A stretch of DNA of 64,000 nt from Bradyrhizobium diazoefficiens (GCF_018129965.1 NZ_JAFCKW010000004.1:310001-374000); one strand, 5' to 3'. Shown: positions 51,199 through 60,917, numbered from the stretch's first letter. Notes: generated from the letters alone by a model not told the origin. Translations and numbers: made by a program.

Positions 51199-52187
51199 CA
51201 GTGCTGTTGCCGCGCCGCGGCCTTGCCCAGATCCTCGCGCTGATCGTCATTCTGGCGGTCGACCGCGTCGTGTCGCCTCAATTCTTCGACCTACGCCTCC
51301 AGGACGGCCGTCTGTTCGGCAGCCTGATCGACGTGCTCAACCGTGGCTCGCCGGTGGCGCTGCTTTCGCTTGGCATGGTGCTGGTGATCGCAACGCGCGG
51401 CATCGACCTCTCGGTCGGTGCAATCATGGCCATCTCTGGCGCGATCGCGGCGAGCCTGGCTGACAGTCACGGGCTTCCGATCGTGCTGGCGGCCGCGCTT
51501 GGCGCCGGCTTGATATGCGGCTTGTGGAACGGATTTCTCGTCGCCGTGCTCGGCATGCAGCCGATCGTGGCGACGCTGATCCTGATGGTAGCTGGGCGTG
51601 GCATCGCGCAGCTCATCACCGAAGGGCGGATTGTCACCTTCTCCTCGCCTGACCTTGTCTGGCTCGGCAACGGTGCCATCCTCGGTCTGCCCGTGCCGGT
51701 CGCGATCACGCTCGGCATGCTGGCCCTCAGCTGTGCTGTAGTGCGCGGATCGGCGCTCGGGCTGTTGATCGAGGCAACCGGCGGCAATGCGCGGGCGAGC
51801 GAGCTTGCCGGGGTTGGTACGCGCGCCATGATCCTGGCTGTCTATGTCTGGTGCGGCGTCTGCGCAGCGCTTGCCGGCGTGATTGCGGCCGCGGACATCA
51901 TGGGCGCCGATGCCAACAATGCCGGCCTTTGGCTCGAACTCGACGCCATTCTCGCGGTGGTGATCGGCGGCTCCTCGCTGTTCGGAGGCCGCTTCAGCCT
52001 CGTGCTCGCGGTGTTGGGGGCGCTCATCATCCAGACCATGAACACCGGAATTTTGCTGTCGGGCTATCCGCCGGAATTCAACCTTCTGGTCAAGGCGGGG
52101 GTGGTGCTCGCGGTGCTGCTGCTGCAATCGCCGAAATTCTCGGGGCTTGCCGGAATGGCGATGCGGCTGCGGAGGACGAAAGCATGA
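51195..52187 (+). CDS. ytfT: Sugar ABC permease, YtfT-like
   Basis: 330 aa inner-membrane permease of the RbsC family, with about nine helices. VALLSLGMVLVIATRGIDLSVGAIMAISGAIAASL and LGGNARASELAG-like EATGGNARASELAGVGTRAMILAVY are family blocks. It starts on the ytfR stop and ends on the yjfF start (ATGA at both), so all subunits are coupled. Confidence 0.9.
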   Translation: MTVLLPRRGLAQILALIVILAVDRVVSPQFFDLRLQDGRLFGSLIDVLNRGSPVALLSLGMVLVIATRGIDLSVGAIMAISGAIAASLADSHGLPIVLAAALGAGLICGLWNGFLVAVLGMQPIVATLILMVAGRGIAQLITEGRIVTFSSPDLVWLGNGAILGLPVPVAITLGMLALSCAVVRGSALGLLIEATGGNARASELAGVGTRAMILAVYVWCGVCAALAGVIAAADIMGADANNAGLWLELDAILAVVIGGSSLFGGRFSLVLAVLGALIIQTMNTGILLSGYPPEFNLLVKAGVVLAVLLLQSPKFSGLAGMAMRLRRTKA

Positions 52188-53164
52188 AAGGCCTGCCGCC
52201 CGTCCTGATCACGGCGATCGTGCTCGTTGCGGGCTCCGTGCTCTGTGCCGTGCAATTTCCCAACATTGCCTCCACACGCGTGGTTGGCAATCTCCTCACC
52301 GACAACGCCTTTCGCGGCATCGTCGCCATCGGCATGACCTTCGTCATCATCTCTGGCGGCATTGATCTGTCGGTCGGCTCGGTGATCGGTTTCACCACGA
52401 TCTTCGTGGCAATGGCGATCGAGCGCTGGGGCGTGCCGCCGCTCTTAGCCTTCGTTGCCGTCCTCGCGCTGTCGGCTGCTTTCGGTGCGGCGATGGGCGC
52501 CACCATCCATGTCTTCGATCTGCCGCCTTTCATCGTAACACTCGCCGGTATGTTTCTGGCGCGCGGCGCAAGCTTTCTGCTCTCGACGGAATCGGTGCCG
52601 ATCACAGCACCGGTCTATTCCACCGTATCGGATTTCGCGCTGCGCGTGCCGGGCGGCGGGCGGCTGACGGCGGTTGCCATGATCATGCTCGCCATCGTGA
52701 TCGGCGGCGCGTTGCTGCTGCGGCTCACGAGGTTCGGCGCCAATGTCTATGCGCTCGGCGGCAGCCGGACCACCGCAAGCCTGATGGGCGTTGCGGTCGG
52801 CAAGATGACGGTGAAAATCTATATGTTGTCGAGTCTGCTCGCCGGGATCGCCGGCATCGTCTTCTCGTTCTACACCAGCGCAGGCTATTCGCTCTCTGCC
52901 GTTGGCGTCGAGCTCGATAGTATCGCCGCTGTCGTGATCGGCGGCACGCTGCTCACGGGCGGGCAGGGATCGGTGATCGGCACATTCCTGGGTGTGCTGA
53001 TCCAGGGCCTAATCCAGACCTACATCAATTTCGACGGGACGCTGTCGAGCTGGTGGACCAAGATCGCGACCGGCGTGCTGCTGTTCGTCTTCATCGTGCT
53101 GCAACAGGGGCTGGTCGCGCTCGCGCGCCGGCCTGTTGCCGGTCGTGCGGGAGCCGCCACATGA
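52184..53164 (+). CDS. yjfF: Sugar ABC permease, YjfF-like
   Basis: 326 aa, second RbsC-type permease. NAFRGIVAIGMTFVIISGGIDLSVGSVIGFTTIFVAMAIE and YALGGSRTTASLMGVAVGKMTVKIYMLSSLLAGIAGIVFSFYTSAG match the YjfF pattern; two different permeases in one importer is the YtfQRT-YjfF arrangement. Its stop overlaps the GntR start (ATGA). Confidence 0.9.
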   Translation: MKGLPPVLITAIVLVAGSVLCAVQFPNIASTRVVGNLLTDNAFRGIVAIGMTFVIISGGIDLSVGSVIGFTTIFVAMAIERWGVPPLLAFVAVLALSAAFGAAMGATIHVFDLPPFIVTLAGMFLARGASFLLSTESVPITAPVYSTVSDFALRVPGGGRLTAVAMIMLAIVIGGALLLRLTRFGANVYALGGSRTTASLMGVAVGKMTVKIYMLSSLLAGIAGIVFSFYTSAGYSLSAVGVELDSIAAVVIGGTLLTGGQGSVIGTFLGVLIQGLIQTYINFDGTLSSWWTKIATGVLLFVFIVLQQGLVALARRPVAGRAGAAT

Positions 53165-53937
53165 CCTCGCGCATCGTCATCATCCCGACGCGACGGGCTC
53201 ATTCCAACCATGCGGAGGTGGCCCGGTCGATCGGCGTCGACATCATCGCCGGCCGCTACGCCGAAGGCACACGGCTGCCGGGCGATGCCGAGATGATCGC
53301 GATGTTCGGCGTGTCGCGGCCGGTGCTGCGGGAGAGCGTGAAGACGCTGGTCGCCAAGGGCCTGCTCACCACCAAGGCGCGGGTCGGCACCGTCGTGCGT
53401 GAGCGTGCGGCCTGGAACATGTTCGATGCCGACGTGCTGGCCTGGCATCTGGATGCCGGCATCGACAAGCGCTTTCTCAACGACCTCGCCGAGATCCGTC
53501 TCGCGGTCGAGCCGCGCGCGGCCGCGCTCGCGGCGGCACAGCGGTCCGAGGAGGATGTCGCCGAACTCCGCCGCAGCATGGATCGCATGCGGCGTGAAGC
53601 GTCCGACTCCGTCGGCTTCGCCGATGCCGATCTTGCGCTGCATGTCGCGGTGGCGCGCGCCTCCGGCAATCTGTTCATGCGCTCGATCGGTCACGTCATC
53701 GAGGCTGCGCTGCGCGCCTCTTTCCTGCTCAGCGCACCGGTCGAGCCCGGGGACCGCGATACCGTGCTGCTCTGGCACCAGAAGATTGTCGACGCCATCG
53801 CGGCTGGCGATGCGGAACTCGCGTCGGAGGCCATGGTCCACGTCATTCACAATGGCACGCGTCGCCACGACGGCGCGGTGATCGAGGTCATGGCGGCCGG
53901 GGCGCGGCCATCCGCGGAAACTGGAGAGCCGGCGTGA
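53161..53937 (+). CDS. GntR family regulator (FCD subfamily) of the sugar operon
   Basis: 258 aa. Winged helix at residues 15-85 (VARSIGVDIIAGRYAEGTRLPGDAEMIAMFGVSRPVLRESVKTLVAKGLL), then the FCD domain (LNDLAEIRLAVEPRAAALAA, ADLALHVAVARASGNLFMRSIGHVIEAAL, LWHQKIVDAIAAGD) with the metal-binding Asp/His pattern. It overlaps both neighbours (ATGA, GTGA). It probably represses this operon through the palindrome at 48447 and responds to a sugar acid or its keto-deoxy form (inference). Confidence 0.88.
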   Translation: MTSRIVIIPTRRAHSNHAEVARSIGVDIIAGRYAEGTRLPGDAEMIAMFGVSRPVLRESVKTLVAKGLLTTKARVGTVVRERAAWNMFDADVLAWHLDAGIDKRFLNDLAEIRLAVEPRAAALAAAQRSEEDVAELRRSMDRMRREASDSVGFADADLALHVAVARASGNLFMRSIGHVIEAALRASFLLSAPVEPGDRDTVLLWHQKIVDAIAAGDAELASEAMVHVIHNGTRRHDGAVIEVMAAGARPSAETGEPA

Positions 53938-54860
53938 CGGATATTCGCATTGCCATCGTCGGTTTCGGCAAGATTTCGCGCGACCAGCATGTCGGTGCGA
54001 TTGCCGCGACGCCGGGGGTAACGCTTGCCGCGATTGCCAGCCATACTGGTTCGCTGCCGGGACTGCCGCATTTCAGCACGATCGAGGAACTGCTGGAACA
54101 CGGCCCTCCGGTCGATGCGGTCTCGCTGTGCACGCCGCCGCAAGCGCGGCGCGCCGCGGCCGCTGCCGCGCTCGCTGCAGGCAAGCACGTTATGCTGGAG
54201 AAGCCGCCGGGCACAGGTGTGACCGAGCTCGATCCGCTGATCGCGATGGCGGCGGAGGCGAAGCGGACGCTGTTTGCGACCTGGCATTCGCGCTATGCGC
54301 CGGCGGTCGAACCCGCGCGCGCATGGCTGGCGACGGCCCGTATCAAATCGGTACACATCAACTGGAAGGAAGACGTCCGCGTCTGGCATCCCGGACAGGC
54401 CTGGATCTGGGAGCCGGGCGGCCTCGGCGTGTTCGATCCCGGCATCAACGCGCTGTCGATCCTGACCCACATCCTGCCAAAGCCGGTCTTCATCACCACG
54501 GCCGAACTGGCCTTTCCCGCCAATTGTCAGGCGCCGATCGCCGCGAACCTGAAGCTGGCCGACATTGACGGCCTGCCCGTCACAGCCGAATTCGACTTTC
54601 GCCAGACTGGTCCGCAGAGCTGGGATATCGCCGTGGAAACCGACCTGGGGAACATGACGTTGTCTGGCGGCGGGCGGCGCATGTCGATCGACGGCAAGGC
54701 GGTTGCGGAGGAACCCGATGAGGAATATCGCGCGTTATACCGGCGCTTCATCAGGCTCTGCGCAACAGGCGCGAGCGACGTCGATCTTGCGCCGCTGCGT
54801 CTCGTCGCGGATTCCTTCATGGTCGGCAAGCGCGTAATCGTCGAACCCTTTGTGGACTGA
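53934..54860 (+). CDS. Gfo/Idh/MocA family dehydrogenase, sugar-oxidising
   Basis: 308 aa NAD(P)-dependent oxidoreductase. The Rossmann domain (IRIAIVGFGKISRDQHVGAIAATPGVTLAAIAS) is followed by the EKPPGTGVTELDPLI motif carrying the catalytic lysine and the substrate domain with WLATARIKSVHINWKEDVRVWHPGQAWIWEPGGLGVFDPGINALSIL when read in parts, like the galactose/arabinose 1-dehydrogenases. GTG 53934 overlaps the GntR stop. It should oxidise the imported aldose to its lactone, which the SMP-30 protein two genes on would open. Confidence 0.87.
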   Translation: MTDIRIAIVGFGKISRDQHVGAIAATPGVTLAAIASHTGSLPGLPHFSTIEELLEHGPPVDAVSLCTPPQARRAAAAAALAAGKHVMLEKPPGTGVTELDPLIAMAAEAKRTLFATWHSRYAPAVEPARAWLATARIKSVHINWKEDVRVWHPGQAWIWEPGGLGVFDPGINALSILTHILPKPVFITTAELAFPANCQAPIAANLKLADIDGLPVTAEFDFRQTGPQSWDIAVETDLGNMTLSGGGRRMSIDGKAVAEEPDEEYRALYRRFIRLCATGASDVDLAPLRLVADSFMVGKRVIVEPFVD

Positions 54861-54862
54861 CC

Positions 54863-55939
54863 ATGGCTGGCGCAAGAATGGAACAAGACGTCTTCGGAAC
54901 GCTGCCGGATGGCCGCAAGGTCGAGCGCATCGTGCTGCGCGGGCAGGGCGGCTTCGAAGCCCGCATCATCACCCATGGTGCAGTGTTGCAGGCCTTGATC
55001 GCGCCGGATGCGACCGGAGGGTACAACGACGTCGTGTTCGGCCATGACGCGTTCGCCGGCTATCTCGCCGAACGAAAGTTCTTCGGCGCGACTATTGGCC
55101 GCTATGCTAACCGCATCGCCAATGGTCGATTTTCGCTGGACGGAGAAAGCGTGCAGCTCCCCGTCAACAATGGCCCCAATGCGCTGCATGGCGGTCTGGA
55201 CGGGTTCGACCGCAAGCTCTGGGAGATTGCGGACATCGACGATAGCGCCGAGCCCGCGGTGACGCTGACTTACACCAGTCCGCATGGCGAGGAGCATTAT
55301 CCGGGCCGGCTCGATGTGCGCGTGACCTATCGCGTCACCGGCCCGACCGAGCTGTCGCTCATCATGGAGGCGCGAACCGATCGGCCGACCGTCGTCAATC
55401 TGACCAACCACAGCTTCTTCAATCTGGAAGGTGCGACCTCGGGCACGTCCGTTCTCGACCACAGGCTTACGGTCGCCGCCGACCATTTCTTGGCCATCGA
55501 TCCCACCGCGATCCCGCTGCCGGAGCCGCCGCACGCGGTCGCCGGCACGCCGTTCGATTTCCGCAACGCGCGTCCCGTCGGCGAGCGCATCCGCGAGAAC
55601 GATCAGCAATTGCGCCACGGCAAGGGCTATGACCACACCTATTGTCTCGGGCGCGACGGCAAGCTTGCATTTGCGGCGCGGCTGGAGGCGCCACGCTCGG
55701 GGCGGATCATGGAGCTCTTCACCGATCAGCCCGGCCTTCAGGTCTATTCCGGCAACTATCTCGACGGTGCGATTTCAGGAAAGGGCGGCAAGCTGATCCG
55801 GCAGTCGGACGCGATCTGCCTCGAGCCGCACATCTGGCCAGACGCGCCGAACCGGCCGGACTTTCCGAGCCCGCGCCTCGATCCCGGCCAGGCCTATAGG
55901 CATCACACGGTCTATCGCTTTGCGGCGAGGGCGCCATGA
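54863..55939 (+). CDS. galM: Aldose 1-epimerase
   Basis: 358 aa mutarotase, interconverting alpha and beta sugar anomers. Active-site blocks: GGLDGFDRKLWE after NALHG (first His), LTNHSFFNLEG (second His) and the C-terminal LEPHIWPDAPN and Glu-bearing VYSGNYLDG regions. ATG 54863 is 2 bp after the dehydrogenase stop. It would supply the anomer needed by the dehydrogenase. Its stop overlaps the SMP-30 start (ATGA). Confidence 0.9.
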   Translation: MAGARMEQDVFGTLPDGRKVERIVLRGQGGFEARIITHGAVLQALIAPDATGGYNDVVFGHDAFAGYLAERKFFGATIGRYANRIANGRFSLDGESVQLPVNNGPNALHGGLDGFDRKLWEIADIDDSAEPAVTLTYTSPHGEEHYPGRLDVRVTYRVTGPTELSLIMEARTDRPTVVNLTNHSFFNLEGATSGTSVLDHRLTVAADHFLAIDPTAIPLPEPPHAVAGTPFDFRNARPVGERIRENDQQLRHGKGYDHTYCLGRDGKLAFAARLEAPRSGRIMELFTDQPGLQVYSGNYLDGAISGKGGKLIRQSDAICLEPHIWPDAPNRPDFPSPRLDPGQAYRHHTVYRFAARAP

Positions 55940-56817
55940 TCGAGCGGGTCCCGACTTCCGTCCTCTCGGCCGAGCCGTGCCATCTCGGCGAAGGGCCGAG
56001 CTATGACGTTACGACCGATACCGCCTGGTGGTTCGACATTCGCGAGGGACGTCTGTTCGAGGCGCATCTCGGCAGTCGAAGCGTTCGCACCCACGCACTC
56101 GGCCGGATGGCAAGCGCGCTCGGGCGCATCGATGCCGAGCGGCAGTTGATCGTCGCGGAGGATGGTCTCTACATCCGCAACGTCGCCGATGGCCTGATGT
56201 CGCTGTTCTGTCCGCTCGAAGCAGATAAACCCGACACGCGCTCGAACGATTCCCGCGTGCACCCCTCCGGTACCTTCTGGATCGGGACAATGGGAAAGCA
56301 GGCCGAGCGGGGAGCGGGTGCGATCTATGCGCTCCATCGCGGCAATATGGCGACGCTGTTTCCGGGGATCAGCATTCCGAACTCGATCTGCTTCTCGCCG
56401 GATGGCGCCACCGGCTATTTCACCGACACCGCCCATTCCGTGCTTTACGCGGTGCCACTCGATCCTGCGACTGGCCTGCCCCGAGGCGAGCCAGAGGTGC
56501 TGTTGCGCCATTCCGGGACCGGCGGCCTCGATGGTTCGGTGTGCGACGCCGACGGCCAGATCTGGAACGCCTGTTGGGGCGCGGGCCGTATCGATGTCTA
56601 TTCGCCGCAAGGCGAGCGCATGCGCTCACTGAGCGTGCCGGCCAGGCAGTCGAGCTGCCCGGCCTTTGTCGGTTCCGATCTGTCGCGTCTGCTTGTCACC
56701 TCGGCCTGGCAGGATATGGACGCCGCAGCGCGCGTCGGCGATCCGCAAGCCGGCTATACGTTTTTATTGGAGGCATCGGCGCGCGGTCGCGCGGAGCCCG
56801 ACGTCAAGCTCGCATAG
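55936..56817 (+). CDS. SMP-30/gluconolactonase-type sugar lactonase
   Basis: 293 aa six-bladed beta-propeller of the SMP-30/LRE family, hydrolysing aldonolactones to sugar acids with a divalent metal. Metal-binding residues are seen in LGEGPSYD (Glu), RSNDSRVHPSGTFWIGTMG (Asn, Asp), NSICFSPDG and GGLDGSVCDADGQIWNACWGAGRI (Asp). It is the last gene of the YtfQ operon, 74 bp before chvE, and fits the second step of a dehydrogenase-lactonase pathway. Confidence 0.9.
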   Translation: MIERVPTSVLSAEPCHLGEGPSYDVTTDTAWWFDIREGRLFEAHLGSRSVRTHALGRMASALGRIDAERQLIVAEDGLYIRNVADGLMSLFCPLEADKPDTRSNDSRVHPSGTFWIGTMGKQAERGAGAIYALHRGNMATLFPGISIPNSICFSPDGATGYFTDTAHSVLYAVPLDPATGLPRGEPEVLLRHSGTGGLDGSVCDADGQIWNACWGAGRIDVYSPQGERMRSLSVPARQSSCPAFVGSDLSRLLVTSAWQDMDAAARVGDPQAGYTFLLEASARGRAEPDVKLA

Positions 56818-56891
56818 GAGACGACAGGCCGCCCACGACCAACGTTCGCGACGAAACCAAAGAAACAGTCTGAGACCCAAGGGAGTGAAAT

Positions 56892-57965
56892 ATGCTGAAG
56901 CTGAAAACGACATTGTTGGCGCTGGCGTTGGCGGGCGCTGCGACGATGGCCGCAGGCACCATCGCGTCTGCGCAGGACAAGGCGACGGTCGGCATCGCCA
57001 TGCCGACCAAGTCCTCGGCGCGCTGGATCGACGACGGCAACAACATGGTGAAAGTGCTGAAGGAGCGCGGCTACAACACTGATCTACAATATGCCGAGGA
57101 CGATATCCCGAACCAGCTCTCACAGGTCGAGAACATGGTGACCAAGGGCGCCAAGGCGCTTGTGATTGCCGCGATCGATGGCACAACTCTGTCCGACGTG
57201 CTCAAGCAGGCCAAGGCCAAGGGGATTACCATCATCGCCTATGACCGCCTGATCCGCGGTACGCCTAACGTCGACTACTACGCCACTTTCGACAATTTCC
57301 AGGTCGGCGTGCTGCAGGCGCAGTCGATCGAGCAGGGGCTCGGTTTGAAGGACGGCAAGGGCCCGTTCAACATCGAGCTGTTCGGCGGCTCGCCCGACGA
57401 CAACAACGCCTACTTCTTCTACAATGGCGCGATGAGCGTGCTGAAGCCGTACATCGACAGCGGCAAGCTCCTCGTCGCCTCCGGCCAGATGGGCATGGAC
57501 AAGGTTGCGACGTTGCGCTGGGACGGCGCCACCGCGCAGGCCCGCATGGACAATCTGCTCAGCGCCTATTACGGCAAGAAGAAACTGAACGCGGTGCTGT
57601 CTCCCTATGACGGCATTTCGATCGGCATCATCTCCTCGCTGAAGGGCGTCGGATACGGCAGCGTCGACCAACCGATGCCGATCATCTCCGGCCAGGACGC
57701 CGAGGTGCCCTCGATCAAGGCAATGCTGCGCGGCGATCAGTACTCGACCATCTTCAAGGACACCCGCGATCTCGCCAAGGTGACCGCTGACATGGTCGAT
57801 GCGGCGCTTGCGGGCAAGCAGGTCACGGTCAACGACACCAAGACCTACGAGAACGGCGTCAAGACTGTCCCGTCCTACCTGCTCAAGCCGGTCGTGGTCT
57901 ACAAGGACAATTGGGAAAAGCTGCTGGTCGACAGCGGCTATTACAAGAAGTCGCAGTTTCAGTGA
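56892..57965 (+). CDS. chvE: Multiple-monosaccharide binding protein ChvE
   Basis: 357 aa periplasmic sugar-binding protein of the ChvE/MmsB group. Signal peptide ([21 protein letters not shown]), then [81 protein letters not shown] and [18 protein letters not shown], all typical of ChvE. In Agrobacterium ChvE also signals sugars to VirA; here it is simply the importer subunit. GGGAG lies before the ATG. A hairpin-rich 178-bp gap separates it from gguA. Confidence 0.92.
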   Translation: MLKLKTTLLALALAGAATMAAGTIASAQDKATVGIAMPTKSSARWIDDGNNMVKVLKERGYNTDLQYAEDDIPNQLSQVENMVTKGAKALVIAAIDGTTLSDVLKQAKAKGITIIAYDRLIRGTPNVDYYATFDNFQVGVLQAQSIEQGLGLKDGKGPFNIELFGGSPDDNNAYFFYNGAMSVLKPYIDSGKLLVASGQMGMDKVATLRWDGATAQARMDNLLSAYYGKKKLNAVLSPYDGISIGIISSLKGVGYGSVDQPMPIISGQDAEVPSIKAMLRGDQYSTIFKDTRDLAKVTADMVDAALAGKQVTVNDTKTYENGVKTVPSYLLKPVVVYKDNWEKLLVDSGYYKKSQFQ

Positions 57966-57971
57966 CAGGTC

Positions 57972-57995
57972 GCTCTCCACGCGAGCGGGGAGAGC
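57972..57995 (+). other. Hairpin just after the chvE stop
   Basis: GCTCTCC-N10-GGAGAGC, 7-bp arms, 6 nt after the stop. It may protect the chvE mRNA 3' end or slow transcription into gguA. Confidence 0.45.
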
Positions 57996-58028
57996 TGCGC
58001 TATGGGACGAAATGTGTGTCCACGAACT

Positions 58029-58117
58029 CGTCATGCCCGGGCTTGTCCCGGGCATCCACGTCCTTCCTTGCAAGCGCCAGCACGTGGATGGCCGGGAGAA
58101 GCCCGGCCATGGCGACG
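58029..58117. repeat. Dispersed double-hairpin repeat between chvE and gguA
   Basis: Left half CGTCATGCCCGGGCTTGTCC then CGGGCATCCACG; right half CGTGGATGGCCGGGAGAAGC then CCGGCCATGGCGACG. Each half is a hairpin and the halves are mutually inverted (ATCCACG/CGTGGAT). It occupies half of the chvE-gguA gap. Confidence 0.75.
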
Positions 58118-58142
58118 CGAAAAGGCCCGGGAGTGTGATCCA

Positions 58143-59720
58143 ATGAGTGCCATGCTGGAGATGCGAAACGTCAGCAAGAGTTTTTCCGGCGTGCAGGCGC
58201 TGCGCGACGTGAATTTCTCGGTCGAGGCCGGCCAGATCCACGCCCTCGTCGGCGAGAACGGGGCGGGCAAGTCCACGCTGATGAAGGTGCTGAGCGGCGT
58301 CTACCCCCACGGCAGCTACGAGGGCACCATTGTCTTCGACGGCGAAGAGCGTCGCTTCCGCGACATCAACGAGTCCGAGGCGCTCGGCATCATCATCATC
58401 CACCAGGAGCTGGCGCTGATCCCGCTGATGTCGATCGCTGAAAACATCTTTCTGTCGCACCCGCCGTCGAGGCTCGGTGTGATCGATCGCGACGAGGTCT
58501 ATCGGCGCACGCGGGAGCTGCTGGCGCAGGTGGGCCTGAAAGAATCCCCGGATACGCTGATCACCGATCTCGGTGTCGGCAAGCAGCAGCTGGTCGAGAT
58601 CGCGAAGGCACTCTCCAAGCGGGTGCGGATGCTGATCCTGGACGAGCCGACCGCAAGTCTCAACGAGGCCGACAGCGCCGCGCTGCTGGAACGCCTCATG
58701 GCATTCCGCGCGCAGGGCATCGGCTCGATCCTGATCTCGCACAAGCTCAACGAGGTGGCCAGGGTCGCCGATCACATCACCGTGCTGCGAGACGGCCGCA
58801 CCGTCGACAGCATCGATTGCCATGCCGAGCCGATTCAGGAAGACCGGATCATCCGCAGCATGGTCAACCGCGATCTCGCCCATCGCTTTCCCGGGCGCAG
58901 CGCGACCATCGGCGATCCCGTGCTCGAGGTCGCTCACTGGTCGGTCTATCACCCCATTCATCCTGAACGTCAGGTGATCAAGTCTGTCAATTTCAGCGTC
59001 AAGCGCGGAGAGGTGGTGGGCATCGCAGGCTTGATGGGCGCCGGTCGCACTGAATTCGCCATGAGCCTGTTCGGCCGTTCCTGGGGCGCCAATATCAGCG
59101 GCCGGATCAGGCTCGAAGGCCGTGACGTCGCGCTGCCGAACGTCGCCGCAGCGATCGACGCTGGCCTCGCCTACGTGACCGAGGATCGCAAGCAGCTCGG
59201 ATTGATCCTCGCCGACGACGTCCGCAAGAACATTACGCTGGCGAGCCTCGAGCAGGTCGCGCCCAACAGGGTGATCGACGACATCTCCGAGCTGAAGGTC
59301 GCAACCGACTATCGGAACCGGATGCGGATCCGATGCTCCGATGTGTACCAGGAGACCGGCCAGCTTTCGGGCGGAAACCAGCAGAAGGTCGTGCTGTCGA
59401 AATGGCTGATGACCGATCCCAAGGTCCTGATCCTGGACGAGCCGACGCGGGGCATCGACGTCGGTGCCAAATACGAAATTTACGGTATCATCAACGAGCT
59501 TGCAGAAGCTGGCCGCGGCGTCGTGGTGATCTCCTCGGAGATGCCAGAGCTGCTCGGCATCTGCGACCGAATCTGCGTCATGAACGACGGTGCCTTCGTC
59601 GGTGAATTCACGGGCGCGGAAGCGACGCAGGAAAAGATCATGCGCGCCATCATGCGCAATGAACGAAGCCATGGATACGGCGCGACCGAGCTCGCGGAGA
59701 TGGGAGGGGAGCGGCCATGA
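58143..59720 (+). CDS. gguA: Sugar ABC ATPase GguA
   Basis: 525 aa double-ATPase subunit of the ChvE importer (MmsA/XylG-like). First domain GENGAGKSTLMKVLSG, LGVGKQQLVEIAKALS, MLILDEPTASLNEAD; second GLMGAGRTEFAMSLFG, LSGGNQQKVVLSKWL, VLILDEPTRGIDVGAKYEI. ATG 58143 gives the family N-terminus (MLEMRNVSKSFSGVQALRDV follows three codons later); ATG 58152 is possible. The stop overlaps gguB by ATGA. Confidence 0.92.
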   Translation: MSAMLEMRNVSKSFSGVQALRDVNFSVEAGQIHALVGENGAGKSTLMKVLSGVYPHGSYEGTIVFDGEERRFRDINESEALGIIIIHQELALIPLMSIAENIFLSHPPSRLGVIDRDEVYRRTRELLAQVGLKESPDTLITDLGVGKQQLVEIAKALSKRVRMLILDEPTASLNEADSAALLERLMAFRAQGIGSILISHKLNEVARVADHITVLRDGRTVDSIDCHAEPIQEDRIIRSMVNRDLAHRFPGRSATIGDPVLEVAHWSVYHPIHPERQVIKSVNFSVKRGEVVGIAGLMGAGRTEFAMSLFGRSWGANISGRIRLEGRDVALPNVAAAIDAGLAYVTEDRKQLGLILADDVRKNITLASLEQVAPNRVIDDISELKVATDYRNRMRIRCSDVYQETGQLSGGNQQKVVLSKWLMTDPKVLILDEPTRGIDVGAKYEIYGIINELAEAGRGVVVISSEMPELLGICDRICVMNDGAFVGEFTGAEATQEKIMRAIMRNERSHGYGATELAEMGGERP

Positions 59721-60907
59721 CCGACAAGACGGTATCGCTACCCGAGGAGCGCCGGCACGGCAGCTTCATCAAGAACAATCTGCGCAATTACGGCATGCTG
59801 CTGTCGTTGATCGCGATCATGCTGTTCTTCCAGGTCATGACGGGCGGCACGCTGCTGCAGCCGCTGAACCTCACCAATCTGGTGCTGCAGAACAGCTACA
59901 TCGTCATCATGGCGCTGGGTATGCTGCTGGTGATCGTCACCGGCCACATCGATCTGTCGGTCGGTTCGGTCGCGGGCTTTGTCGGTGCTGTCGCCGCTTT
60001 GCTTATGGTCACCTACAAGGTCGACTATACGATTGCGTTCATCGCATGCCTCGCCCTCGGGGCCGCCATCGGCGCGGCGCAGGGCTATTGGGTGGCCTAT
60101 TTCAAGATCCCGTCCTTCATCGTGACGCTGGCCGGTATGCTGGTGTTCAAGGGGCTGGCGCTGGCGGTGCTGCAGGGCCAGTCGCTCGGGCCGTTCCCGC
60201 CGACCTTCCAGAAATTGTCCTCGGGCTTCATTCCGGAGCTGTTGCCCGAAGCGGGCACGCTGCATCCGACGTCGATGCTCATCGGGGCGGTACTGGCGCT
60301 GGGGCTGGTCTATGCGAGCGCCAGGAGCCGCTCGCGCGAGCTCTCGCACGGCATCGAGGTCGAGCCTTACGCATTCTTCCTGGCAAAGAGCATCGTGCTG
60401 GCCTGTGCCGTGCTATACTTCACCTATCTGATTGCGACTTATCGCGGCTTGCCCAACGTTCTGGTGATCATGGGCGTCTTGATCGCGCTCTACGGCTTCG
60501 TCACCCGCCGCACCGTGATCGGCCGCCAGATCTACGCCGTCGGCGGCAATGCGAAGGCTGCAGGCCTGTCGGGCATCAAGACCGAGCGGCTGACCTTCCT
60601 CACCTTCGTCAACATGGGCGTGCTGGCCGCGCTTGCCGGGCTCGTCTTCGCCGCGCGGCTCAACACTGCGACGCCCAAGGCAGGCCTTGGTTTCGAGCTC
60701 GACGTCATCGCAGCCTGCTTCATCGGCGGTGCCTCGGCCTATGGCGGTGTCGGGCGCGTCGGCGGCGCCGTGGTCGGCGCCATGATCATGGGCGTGATGA
60801 ACAACGGCATGTCGATCCTCGGCATCGGTATCGATTACCAGCAGGTGATCAAGGGACTGGTGCTGTTAGGCGCGGTGTGCATCGACGTCTACAATCAACG
60901 GCGTTGA
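59717..60907 (+). CDS. gguB: Sugar ABC permease GguB
   Basis: 396 aa inner-membrane permease with more than ten helices, longer than RbsC as usual for GguB/XylH. Seen: YIVIMALGMLLVIVTGHIDLSVGSVAGFVGAVAALL, FIVTLAGMLVFKGLALAVLQGQSLGPFP and IYAVGGNAKAAGLSGIKTERLTFLTFVNMGVLAALAGLVFAARLN. It completes ChvE-GguA-GguB. The Agrobacterium gguC partner is absent; a kinase gene follows 10 bp on. Confidence 0.92.
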   Translation: MTDKTVSLPEERRHGSFIKNNLRNYGMLLSLIAIMLFFQVMTGGTLLQPLNLTNLVLQNSYIVIMALGMLLVIVTGHIDLSVGSVAGFVGAVAALLMVTYKVDYTIAFIACLALGAAIGAAQGYWVAYFKIPSFIVTLAGMLVFKGLALAVLQGQSLGPFPPTFQKLSSGFIPELLPEAGTLHPTSMLIGAVLALGLVYASARSRSRELSHGIEVEPYAFFLAKSIVLACAVLYFTYLIATYRGLPNVLVIMGVLIALYGFVTRRTVIGRQIYAVGGNAKAAGLSGIKTERLTFLTFVNMGVLAALAGLVFAARLNTATPKAGLGFELDVIAACFIGGASAYGGVGRVGGAVVGAMIMGVMNNGMSILGIGIDYQQVIKGLVLLGAVCIDVYNQRR

Positions 60908-60917
60908 GCCCGCGCCG

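Noticed and set aside
57120..59672. 850-codon open frame on the minus strand over chvE-gguA
   Set aside because: It is antisense to two clear genes and its translation has no family pattern; such frames arise from the high GC third positions.
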